A stretch of 64,000 nt of DNA from Apus apus. Taxonomy: Eukaryota > Chordata > Aves > Apodiformes > Apodidae. The DNA is taken from assembly GCF_020740795.1 (NCBI RefSeq), contig NC_067286.1, positions 14,456,633 through 14,520,632 of the forward strand. Reading direction: 5' to 3'. The position numbers were made by a program, and so were the translations under genes. Of this stretch, positions 22,701 to 35,100 are shown one piece after another (position 1 is the stretch's first letter; the number at the start of each line of letters is the position of its first letter). Under the pieces are notes generated by a model, which was not told the origin of the DNA, did not search any database, and saw only the letters and a list, made by a program, of their open reading frames with translations.

Positions 22701-24975
22701 TGAGCATATCTGAAAGATTCACCACTGATTTATTTTTTGTTAGCCAGGTCTGAATATTCTGTGCCACTGTGATGTTTCTCTGCTTCCTCATTATTCCCTA
22801 ACCCCTTCTATTTCTGGAATACCTAGAGGCAAGGAGTTCAACTACAAAACCTGGCAGAATTCACAGATTAATCAGATTGAATCAGTAAACAATGACTAAA
22901 GGTGTGGTGTCTTAGGAACAAGCATTATTACTGTGCTTTGTAAGCCAAACAGTTTAAATACAAACCTGCTGCAAATCTCCTATGTTAGCAGGAACCCCAG
23001 CCACGATCTGGGGTCTGGTACAACCCTTTTGCATTAAGACACCTACAGAAGGCTTTCCCATATCCTGGAAACTGGGTAGAACATCTTCCTGTTCCCTGAA
23101 GTGGACAGATCGTTATAGTACATCCCAGATGGGGAAGGCTGAGGACAGGCTAATAGAGGTGCCATCTCTTCGTAGTTTGCCCTGATCTAGCTCTCAGCAC
23201 CTCATTTAACTGAAGCAAAAGTCTGATGGTTGATGCTGAGCCACAGGCTCAGGCACAAGCTAGGATCACAAAATCTGAATTCCCAGCAGCTGGCCCAAGA
23301 CTTGTGACAGAAAGTGGATTTTGTTTTCCATTCATTCACACTTACCCTGGTTATTCACAAAGGAAATCTAGCAGTTTTCATCCTTAGTGCCAGTTATTTA
23401 ACTGGCATCACCAGAACTATCATACTTTCTGTCTCTTCATACGCAGCACACAAGGAATTACTTCAACAGGATTAAATGTCATATTTCATTGGACTGTCTG
23501 TGTAAATATTTACAAAGCTAGAGAACAGCAAAGACATCTCGGAGTTATTGGATTAATGTCAAATATTGAAAAGCTGGGTTAATCAAGGGATTTAAGCAAT
23601 GCTTTAAACCTCTGAGTCAGCATTGTTGGGATTTATTTGAACTACACTTACTTTTCAACACCCAAATTTTTACAAACTGTTTCTAACAACAAAGATTTAC
23701 AGGCCATTTTCCCATCTGCTTGTCTGAGAACATTTCAGACACTATTGAAAACTCAGATGAGGCTGAAGAAGTAATAACAGTTGCAGAAAGTGAAACTTTC
23801 AATAAGAATAAAGTTCTCACTTCAGTTGAAAAAAAAATAAAAGAAGAAAGAAATGTTCTAATGTTTTACATATTAGAGAAATAGTGAGCTGACAGGCAAA
23901 CATATATATTGTATAAAATTGAGTTTGTTCTATATTTCTCAGTCAGAAATAGACCTTAAATTTTTTGTGGCTAAATTAAAAAGATATACTGGAGACACTG
24001 AGAACTGCATGCCCTGTTCAAGAAAAGACTAACATCTCCTGTTCTGTATTCTGTGTATAGTATATGTGAAATACATATGTCTGAACCTATGTGTTTGTGT
24101 CTGTTGCTCTGTTCATGCACCAGTAAACTGGCTGAGGTTTTTAAAAGGTAGTGACAACATTACTAGAGCTTCTTGTCTAGAAAAAGCTGACTAGGTCAGT
24201 CTCAGCAAGCCAAGGACCTTTTAGGACTCCCCAAAACAAATAATCTAATAAAATAAAGCCAAATCACTAGTAATTTCTGAAACTGTAGTTAGAGCACATG
24301 GCAGGAACTAAAGAGTTCAGATCTGCGTGTGCTCATTTACTCTTTTAGAAATGTAGATTTAAAGCCTTCATGATGAGTGCATTCAGCTCATAGTAACACC
24401 TATTTAGTAGCTTCCTTCGGTGTGATTTTGTAATGTGTTGACATGAATCTTCCAACTGTCTAAGTTGAACTATCCTTGTCACCAGCTGCTTGTTTTGCTG
24501 GATCATATCTAGATCAGCAAGAAGACAAGGGATAAATCTACACTCTTCTATAACTACACATGGTAAAGAAGTGGCATGTTAGCCAAGCTGGATGCCTAAT
24601 TTCAGTTATTTAAAGTAGATTTTGCTCTGATTTAGCCCTATAATTTCTTGAGGAACAATTATTTCTGTTTTGGGTAATGAATGCCTCATTAAAGGTAAAT
24701 CCTGACATCTTTACAACAACCTTGACGAAAGTCTAGAAACTTGCACTGTTTCAGATCAATATATGTGCTCCAAGAGAAGGATGGTGCCTGAGACAGTCCA
24801 GCTACAAGCTGGATTAAAGCAGGTGCTGGGTGTAAGACAACTAACTCAGCAGCTGTTTGCAGTGCTTAATGCCCCTCTTTTCAGGAAGGAGCAATCTTCT
24901 CTTTTCCTATAGGAAAGGCAGTTCAGAAACCTCCCTAATCTTTTAGCAAGCAGAACGTTCCTTCCACCAACTTAC

Positions 24976-25074
24976 CTTGCTCGTGTGCACCATCCCAGTC
25001 ATCATAGTTACTCAGTTCCTTCTCCCATAAACGTAAGGCAAAATCAAATGGATCCAGGTGTGAGTGTCTCCTAC
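24976..25074 (-). other. Possible coding exon on the - strand, unknown gene
   Basis: The acceptor is tcactccattag (or, 4 bases further, attaggtag), and the donor CAAG|gtaagt is a perfect consensus. One frame is open throughout and reads HSHLDPFDFALRLWEKELSN then YDDWDGAHEQ, which looks more protein-like than its surroundings. The other two frames have stops. I do not recognise the protein and cannot connect other exons, so it remains a candidate. Confidence 0.3.
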
Positions 25075-28030
25075 CTAATGGAGTGAGTACAAAATCAGTT
25101 ATGATCTCTAACATATAAAATATTACTTCCATATATTTCTAGAGCAACTTCCATTTATCTCAGTGTGATATGTACCTGTGCTATACTGACATGTCTACAC
25201 CAGGGCTTCTTCTGAAGGATCCCGAAGAGATTTGCAAAGCAAAAAGAAACTTCACTCACAATCAAATGCTAGCCCAGCACAAATGGATGGAGAACAAAAT
25301 GCAACCCAGCAGGCAGAGCATAGCCCATGTTTCTCAGCTCACAGCAAAGCCACACAACAGTTGGACAACATGGATGAAAAAGAAGTACATATTCAAGCAA
25401 AAATTAGGTAATTAAGCAAAAAAAGTCTAGCTAGATAAGGCGGAGGAACTAGCATACCATCATAACCTCTGCTGCTCTGGCTGCTCTCATTAAAAGCAGC
25501 ATAACTTCTTTGAATCAGGCTTTGGGCTACACAGTTCCTCAGACATGCAGCATCTCTATGACCCCCTCAGTCAACATCAAGCACCAACCAACCATTTTCT
25601 GCTCCATTCTCATTCTTTCCAAGGAAAGAAGAATAATTTTGTCCAACTATTGGCAGTTCAAAGGGGTAAATTGAACCTTCCAGGAAAGTAATACCATCTA
25701 TGCAATTTCATTTGTTTTTATATGAGTTTCAAGGACAAAGTGAGTACATTGCATGCTGAAATGCATCACAGCTTCCCATTTGTAGACCTCAAACCAGTGA
25801 TTTACAAGGATCAATATTAACAGATAGAGCAACTCACAGCATGATGTAATCTAAAACTGATAAAGAACTGCACTGAAATACTGTTGTCATGAATTTAATA
25901 AAAGAGCACAGACTGAATTATAGCATTCAAGCATTGCAAAACTGGTGTTTCAGCCCTGGCTGCCTTTTGTTTTGAGATTCTAACTTCTGTAAATAAATAT
26001 CTCCCTCTCAGCTTCAAAACATTTTGAATGTGCTTTTCAGTTGTATTCTTACTTGCGCATAAATTCACAGATTCTCTACATGCCTTTTTTCCCTCTTTGC
26101 ATTTGTTGCAATTGGTCAACAAGGTTTTTTCATAATAACCCTTTTCTTTGAATGCAAACTGGCTGATGAGCTCAGATGAGGTAGGCTTAAATTTCAGAAG
26201 TATGTGCTTTGTTAGCTATCACCATTGTTAGTATCCTCACTAGGAACCTCAGTGAACAACGGGGCTAAAAAGGTGTGCAGAATGAGATATTCTTCTTATA
26301 CTGGTAAGGCACCAAAACAGGAAGCAAAGCTTCCCTATGTGCTTTCTGTGCCTATACAAGAATTTGTGGTTTTGATATGACAACCTAGCATCTTCCATAA
26401 GTGGTAAAATATCTTTATTTAAAAAAAAAATAAAATAAAATTACTCCAAAGTTATGAGTTACTAAGTTTAGGAACATGAGGGGATATATGATCAATCATC
26501 ATCCACATTGAGAAGAAAGCTCCTTTGGAGTCAGACTAGAGATCACTAGAGTTCTCAGCTAAAGCAGTAGAGCAGAAGGATTAACAAATGAATAGCAAGT
26601 GAACCCACAAGCTATTTTTCAGTTGTAGACAGAATTTAGTCATGTCTCTGAAAGACAACCTACCTTTCATTGCATACTGTTATCCCAGGGATGCTTAAGC
26701 ATAGAGCAACAAAGGTGATCCCAGCACACCAGATACAGAGGTGAAAGAAGGACTTCCTGTGTCATCACAACACAGGAGACAGTGGGGTGACCTAACACAA
26801 GAGATAAAATTAGGAAGAGGACTCATTCTCTTTTTTTTCTGTTATACAGTAGTTCAAAAACTAAAATAGATCTATGGCTTAAAGCTGTTCTTCCACTATC
26901 ACTGTTAAAAATGTTGACTCAGAAGAACAGCTAAGGTTATAAGCAGACCCAATGACTTCAATGGGACTGCTCAAAGTACATATATAATCTCCTGGATAGT
27001 AGCTGTGACCTCTCAGAAGGCTCCCATAAGGAAGACTAGAAAGACCTTTCTAAACTCTACAGCTCATTTTCCTGACTTGCGCCAGGTTTTGGTCAGCCTC
27101 AGCTAAAGGTAGATGATCATCAAAATCTCTCACCATTTGTGAGAAGCAGCTCAGGAAACAAAATGTAATTCTCTAGGCCAATGTCTTTTAAGGCATGGTA
27201 AGAATTTCTGACAACAGTACTTGCTATTGCTGTACCAGAATCCTTTTTCAAAGAGACAGTAAACTATTTGAACAACCTACCAACTCCATGCCTCCTTCAG
27301 AGGTCTCCCAGCACTACTTAAGTTGGTTTACTTCTACTTAAAAAGTAAAACTTAGCAAGGTTTCTAATTCAACTTAAAATTACAAGAGAGATCACAGAAA
27401 AACTAGGTAATTCCTGGACATCCACATCATGTCCTTCCCACCTAACTTCTCTTTCCAGAAGAGAAGAGAAGACACCAAACAGGATGCATAGAGAGGGCTG
27501 GATTTTAGTTAATTGACAAGGGACATAAACTTTCACTCACCCATTCACTTCATTTGTTCTTTAACTCCACTGAAGTCAATGGCATTATAATGGCAACCAA
27601 AACCATGATCCTGCTTCTGCAAATTATTGTGTCATTTAAGACAAGTCTAAAGGCATGGAGGAGACACACAGCTATTCTGAAAATGAAAAGACTGAATGTG
27701 GGTACGTCTGACTGTGGCAGATTCATTCATACATTAATCTCATGTGCACAGGGGATTATAGAACCTAATTATAGCCTTGGAAGTCTTTGTGGAGTGACGG
27801 GAGAATCCCAGCACCTGAAGATGCAGGTTTAAGACATCAGGTCTGCATAAGCAGTTATTCCGCAGACACCAGGAGATTTAAATATGTCAAATATAACCCA
27901 GAATAAAAAATAGCTATAATAATGTTATTTTGCAGTGGGGCTATGTGGGTAGAAATGGTACTATACAGTTTGGGATTAACCAGACTTCTCTGGAAATTTT
28001 TTTCCTGCAAGATAGATAATTGAAAATTAT

Positions 28031-28123
28031 TTGTTGTTTGTTGTTGGGTTTTTTGTTGGTTGGTTGTTTTGGTTTTGTTGGGGTTTTTTGTTTTGGTTTT
28101 TGTTGTGGTTTTTTTTTTTTTTG
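28031..28123 (+). repeat. T/G-rich simple tract
   Basis: About 93 bases made almost only of T and G (ttgttgtttgttgttggg, repeated ggttggttg, T15 at the end). The - strand is A/C-rich. Confidence 0.9.
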
Positions 28124-29219
28124 TCATAGTTTGTCATTTCCATTTATGGAAAATTATTTTTTAAAATTAAAACAATTTTATATCACTATATGACATGCTT
28201 AAAGCAAAACTTTGCTGATACACAGGAGCGGCTGCACTGACAAAACATTTGTTTTGTGTAAATCAGCAACTACTTATCTGGTGGTATCAACTATCAGTAA
28301 TTAAACAAGCATAAATCATGCTATAATCTATAGAGCTAAGCAGAGTCTTTGTGTCTTAACATGCAGTTATTTCCTGTCATGATCCTTATTTAATACAGAT
28401 ACTATTTTCTACTTTCCCTCTCAAACTGCAATATAAACTTAAAACATGACGTTTCCACATAAAAAGAACGTATAAACTTCACTTTCCAATTTATATTTCT
28501 GAGAGAGCTGCCCACTTCAGCAGCTATCTCGCTGCAGATCTCCTAGCTCTGCCTTGCACTTCAGTCTCTGATTTGGGGCCCTCTCACACATCTTTTGATT
28601 CAACTCTTCCGTGTCTACCAACACTCCATCAATTACAGCCTTAGTATCTTTAAATAAACCTTACAGTTCACTTCAGTGTGGCCTCCCCAAATGGATCCAT
28701 GAAAACTGTCTTTAAATAATCTTTCTGGTTTTTAACACATACTTTCAGATTACTTCTAAGGTCCTGTACCACCCTCCTGCAGATGTCCAGACTAGAAGGG
28801 AAACTGAAAAAACAGAAACTGCAAGATATCCCTTTTAACCCCACAGTCACCTGAAATCTCAATACTAAAATTCCTAAAGAAGAATCACTGATGTGGGGTA
28901 AGGTAACATGGAAGAGAGGAGCTAACAAACTGGGAAAGAGTCTCCACAGTTGTGGATGTGACCATAAGGACCCATTGGCCTGGGATTCACAGGTCCTTCA
29001 GCCTCTTTCCTGGGTCACCTACCTTCCGCAGCCTCCACAGCTCTCAGAACTTACCCTACCCAATGGTGCTTTCCCACTGATACCCAGACCTGTCATTAGC
29101 AAAAGTAGTGACTTACTATGATCACAAAATAATTGTCACCTATATTATTTCTGTCAATGAGCCATCCTCCTCTTTTCCTTTCTTAACTCCAGGCTTAGGT
29201 TCACAGACCTGCACTCTTG

Positions 29220-29990
29220 TCCCTTTGTGCCCTCTGTCTGGCAATTGTTAAGGATTTTAGGTAGCTGTGCTTGTGATTCTCAGATTTCCCCCTCTGTCAT
29301 CAACCTTTCTACCTCCATTCAATCCCAATGCCCAAGTGGCTGTCTGACACCTCTTCCCAAAGATTCTGTTTTCAGTTTATTCTTAGCTGAAGTGCAGGGT
29401 TGTCTTGGTTTAGCCTCACTTCCCCTTTCTCTTTCACTGCTGATAGCAGTAACATACTCCCCATTTCCACTATTATCCCTCCCTTTCCCCATAACTCAAA
29501 TGCAAATAACACCCAGCTCCTTCTACCCTACTAGCTTCAAGGCCAACCTGTGAACATTTTCACAGAAAAATCTGTCATCTAGGCCTTTTTGGTATGTCCT
29601 GCCACACATGTTGCAAACTTCTCTTCCCTGCATCCCAAACAATGGAAGCTGTAGATGGCCAAACACTTCCCCATCAAACCTGACCATACCACTCACTCCT
29701 TGGCAAACCTTCCACGTCTTCTACAACTGCTCTTCCAGCACATCCAAATATCTGTCCTTCTTCAAGGCTCAACCCGAGTGCATTCCCCCAGCCTACCCTC
29801 TTCTGATAAGCACCATGTTGTCCATACTGCTTCTGCACTCCAGAAGCATTCCTCAACCATGTACCTTTAAATCACGTTTCTCCATCGCATCCACTCACCG
29901 TGACCTGACCTCCCACGATTCATCCACAACAGCTCAGCTTTCCAGGCTCTGTCACAAGCCCAGGTGATGCTGGCAACAAATAAACCAAAA
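29220..29990. other. Pyrimidine-rich block, perhaps decayed LINE
   Basis: On the + strand the sequence is unusually rich in C and T (runs such as cccctttctctttcactg and ccctccctttccccat) and its phrasing resembles old CR1/L3-type LINE sequence. I cannot align it firmly by eye. Open frames on the + strand (108 and 119 codons) are Ser/Pro/Leu-rich, as expected from this composition. Confidence 0.2.
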
Positions 29991-30866
29991 TACAGAACAT
30001 GCCTACGTACCTCTGTTACTTCCCTTCCACACAACCATCTCCCTACTGTTCTTCAAGCTCATCACAGGGCAGGAATCAGTCTTTTTCTAGCTGCAAAACT
30101 TCCCTTGGCATTCTTTGCAAATTAATAAGAATAAAAAAGGATAACAACATGAACCCAAATTGCAGCTGCCTACCAACCCACGAGCTAGGAAGAAACCAAG
30201 GGAACAGCAGAAAAAACAGAAGATAAGATGGAGACAAAGAGCAGGTGTTTGGGCCCACGTAAAGGTGCGGTGCGATAGGAAGTGAAAACTCCAGGCATCT
30301 CTGCGCATGATGAGAGAAATCTATGCCCAGGGAGATCCTGAATTTTGATTCTTTGACCTCCGCTGAGCTCAGTCCACGGGGGACAAGAACAGCCACGAGT
30401 GGCTGAGTGAGGGTCACCTGGAGCCGAGCGCGGGACAGCACCAAAAATCCCGAAGGGGCGGGTGCCCCTGAGAACAAGAGGCCAGTTACTCGGGGCGTGA
30501 GCAGAGGGCGAGGCCGCTCTTCCTCCAGCCGGTGGTACCGGAGCAAGGTGTCTCGTCCAGGTGCCGATAAGGACTCACGCGAAGTGACGGCCGAGGGGCC
30601 CCGGGGGCCGGGGCGGCGGCGGGAGTCGGGGACGGCGCCTTCGGGGCGCGGCCGGCGCTAGGACCCGGCGAGCGGCGGCGGGGCGGGAGCGACGCGCCTG
30701 CGCGGCCCTGTCCGGCGAGCGGGCGGGCTGCACCGAGCCGCCCGGCAGCGGCGGCGGCGGCGGGAGGAGCGGCGGGCGGAGCAGCGGCGGGAGGAGCAGC
30801 GGCAGCGGCGGCGCCGCGGTCCCCGCCGCCCGCACCGGCAGCGCGCTCGGCCCGGCGGCGGCGCGC

Positions 30867-30886
30867 GGCGCTGTCCGTTCAGCACC
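30867..30886 (+). promoter_or_regulatory. Inverted pair of REST/NRSF half-sites
   Basis: GGCGCTGTCC (30867-30876) is the exact reverse complement of the right half of the RE1/NRSE consensus. After one G comes TTCAGCACC (30878-30886), the exact left half. Both halves are perfect, but the right half is flipped relative to the canonical order. The pair lies about 540 bases upstream of the KCNC1 start codon. REST silences neuronal genes outside neurons, and KCNC1 is a neuronal gene, so the site is plausible; function in this arrangement is inference. Confidence 0.5.
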
Positions 30887-31023
30887 GGCGGGGCCGCCGC
30901 TCCGCACCGCGGGCACAGCCCCGCCGAGCCCCCGCGGCGGCTGCAGGCGGCACCGGCGCCCACCCCCGCCTCCTGCCCGGCGCCCCACAGGGCAGCGCCA
31001 GCGCCGCGATTTTTCTCCCCCCC

Positions 31024-31052
31024 TTTTTTTTTTTAACCCCCACCTTTTTTTT

Positions 31053-31083
<31 letters not shown>
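31024..31083 (+). repeat. T-rich double tract in the KCNC1 leader or promoter
   Basis: T11, then AACCCCCACC, then T20, C and T18, in otherwise GC-rich sequence about 340-400 bases before the start codon. It parallels the A18 tract before MYOD1. Confidence 0.9.
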
Positions 31084-31156
31084 CGGTGCTTTTGGCCACG
31101 TCCAACCAGGGAAGGGCCCTCCCCCTCCGGCACCGCAGCGCCCGCGCTCCCGGAGC

Positions 31157-31213
31157 ATGGCCCCCCCTGCCCCTCCGCCGCGGCTGCAGCTCCCGCGGCC
31201 CCCGAGGGTCTGA
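31157..31213 (+). other. uORF of 18 codons, KCNC1 leader
   Basis: ATG at 31157 in a fair context (G at +4) opens an 18-residue Pro-rich frame (MAPPAPPPRLQLPRPPRV) ending at TGA 31211-31213. It matters only if transcription starts upstream of it, which the sequence does not settle. Confidence 0.4.
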
Positions 31214-31330
31214 CTTCAGACGGCGGCGGTGCAGCGCCCGCAGCCACCGGCACCGGCTGCCCCTCGGAGACACCGCCGGGGCGCAGAGCTGGCCGGGGCC
31301 CCTCACCCCCTGGAGCGGGGCTCGGGTTAG

Positions 31331-32182
<852 letters not shown>

Positions 32183-35100
32183 TGAGTGGACACCAAGACA
32201 TGAGCTTGAGTACTCATATGTGGGCTTCCGGAGACCCTTATTTTCTAACAGGCTGCTAAAAACCCACAGCCTGGAGCAGGGTCCCAGTCAAGGGCCAGGA
32301 AGATCTCCATTATACCAGGTAATTTCCCTCCATGCACAGGTTTTTACAGTCATCCCCCAGTAAAGAGAAACAACTTGTCCATCCCTCTTAAGAGCTAACA
32401 GCTCTCCCTCCTTTATGAGATGCAGAAAGGATCACTGGAGCAGGCAGTCCTTGGGGGACCAAGGGATTAGAAGAATTTCTCAGCCTGGACTGGAAAGAGA
32501 GTCTGTTCCTTTCTCTTTTCTCATACATACCACGTTAAATATTTATGATCATGCTTCTCTGAGAATGAGTAATTCAGTTCCTCACTTACCTCCTCACTCT
32601 GTCTTTTCCCTTGTGGGAAATGCAAAGTATTAATCAGGGGAGAGGGTTCATTCATGTAGAAGGGTCACTGTTTGACAGGTTTCTTGTCTGGCTGGTGAAG
32701 GACAACTCCTCCCCTCCTGGTGCCTGCAGATGTTTTGGAAAGGGAATGCACACTGGTGCAGTTCACAGCATAGCTGTGGTTAAAGATGGTCTTAAACAGT
32801 CACCCGACTCCTCTAAGTAGGTACCTTTCGTGCTATTACCTATGAGGATAATTACATTTATTAGAGCCTGATTCCCTTCCTGAAGTCAACAGTAAAGAAA
32901 ACCTTTACTTCAGGATCAGCAGCAGAATTAACCCCAGCAGGATACCCATACTGATAAGCAGGAAAACATGGAGGATAGAGCCTTTGTAAATACATTAGTT
33001 AGGATAGGTTTTACTCCTCTCTTACCATTGTTACAGCTGCCAGCCCTCAGTAGGGATGAGTGGTTCTTTGGTGTGGGAGGATGATCAGTGTTCCTGAGGA
33101 GGATCAAAGAAGTGAGATCAGATTAGGGAGCAAATTGAATGGATGAAGGAAAGAGAAGTAGAAATGAAGGGACAGGGAGCTGGTTGTGTATGAATGGGTG
33201 GTGGAACAGCAGCTTCTGGTCTTTTAAGTCTGTCTGAGTGGGGACCTCAAGCAGGGAGCCACCAGGTCTGCAGACTGAATGAATGGGGAAAGCTGGAGCA
33301 CAGCCTGGAGTTACGTCTTGGTGCATGTCTAAAGATTCTTGTTTGCATACCCTTTGAAGACTAGCTCCCTGAACAAAGAAGTTAATATTTTAAATGAATT
33401 CCTTTAAACAGGATGGAGGATAAAGGAATAATAAAATATTTACCAAGAGATGAAAGGATGATGCTATTGAATTGCAGCTTTCAAATCCCTGATTTCTGCC
33501 AAGGGAACATGGAAATGGAGAGGGAAGGCTGGAGGGTGTCGTTCAAAAGGCTTAGTTGGCTTCCTCTAATCAAATCCTGGTGTTGATTTGAATAGCAGAT
33601 CTCTCTGGTGCCCAGGAATCTGTTGGTAAAACACATTTCAAGTCAAAGCAGTGTGCTTTTCCAAGGGTTTGTGGAATTGTGCAAAAGCCAAGAGGTTAAA
33701 ACACCCTTTTGCTTAGAAGAATGATGATATTTTAGGTCAGAGGACAAAAATCTATAACTGATATTTAGCCTTTGTGATAAACAAGCTGGAATTTTAGGAG
33801 GATATAAATCCCATTTTCTAATTCCCGATGGGTATTTTCATTTAGGAATAGGTATTTTATAAAGTGATTTGGGTTTGATTGGGTTTTTTTTGGTGGATGT
33901 TATACTGTTTATTCACAATTTCATGTACATATCTGGTAGAATTCAACCCCTGATTTACTTCTTTTTATTTCCTTAAAGAATTGTTAATCTAGAGAAATAT
34001 GAATTCTGGGAAAAGTTGAAGTGTATACTGAATATCTAATGGTTTAAATATGATTCTTTAACTTTATCTATGGAGATGTAGGGCATATGCATTAATATTT
34101 TGCATGAAGGAAGATGGCTTTCATCATCAACACATGCACACACTGTCCATTAAGAAGACATTGTAAGACACTTAAAAGCCATATGTTATGGTTATGGATG
34201 TAAAAAGAGATGGAAGTTTGATTTATGCTACTGTAACCTAACACAGATATTGCAAAAAGACCTCAAGCTCACAACAGCTAATTTACAGTAAAATAATTTA
34301 TAGCATCATTAAACAAGGGAACGGGATATTAAAGCAATCATTAGTAAAGTAGTCAGGCAACAAATCCACTGTTACCTCACTTTTGTGTACACTACTTTCA
34401 ATTACAGAGTGTCATTTCAGTCATGCAAAAATTTAAATTCACATTACCATTTTGTCACCAAAAACCTGTCACAAAAATTTGTTGTCCTGTTTGGATATGA
34501 GACTTGTACTAATGGTTGTTGTTATATACGTGTTTGGTGTTTACATGTGGATCCAAAATGGAAGTCAAAATAGTATCTTCATATAAGCTTTGTTTTACAT
34601 AACCATTACACTGTTACACATGGACAAGTAAAAGGAATAGACTATATAAATATTAAGACTAAATGAAAACCTGCATATCTGAATAAAACAAGATTTCTCT
34701 GGACTATATCTGGTACACTAATTCAGGGAACGTTTAGGAACTGTCTATGGAAAGCTCAGCATTTACTGAAATCTAGCCATTCTTGGAGCATTTTGATGGA
34801 CATTGCTTAAAAATACATTTGACTATTTTGCTTCACCAACACCTAATTCATACTAAATTACATCTGATCTCATTGTAGATGGCCAGGGAAGACTGGAAGA
34901 GCACTCATGTATGTTAGGAAAAATCAGCTAACTGCAAATTTTGTCTATTTCTAAACTTACTTTGATAAAGGATAACCTCCCAGCACTGATCAATTTGTCT
35001 TTAGGTGCAGCATAGTCAACAGTTTCTTGTTAAAACAATAGTGGCCCAGTTTAATTAGATTTGAATTTTGTAAACACTAGTTTCTTAAATAAGGTCATTT

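Larger units (their letters stand above)
13500..30400. other. Intergenic region MYOD1 to KCNC1
   Basis: About 17 kb of mostly AT-rich DNA. I recognise no gene with known homology. It holds A/C-rich (14373-14431) and T/G-rich (28031-28123) simple tracts, a short tandem duplication at 16752, exon-like - strand segments (14666-14824, 24976-25074), and a pyrimidine-rich block at about 29.2-30.0 kb that may be decayed LINE sequence. The rest looks featureless to the eye; muscle or neural enhancers could be present but cannot be called from sequence alone. Confidence 0.5.
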
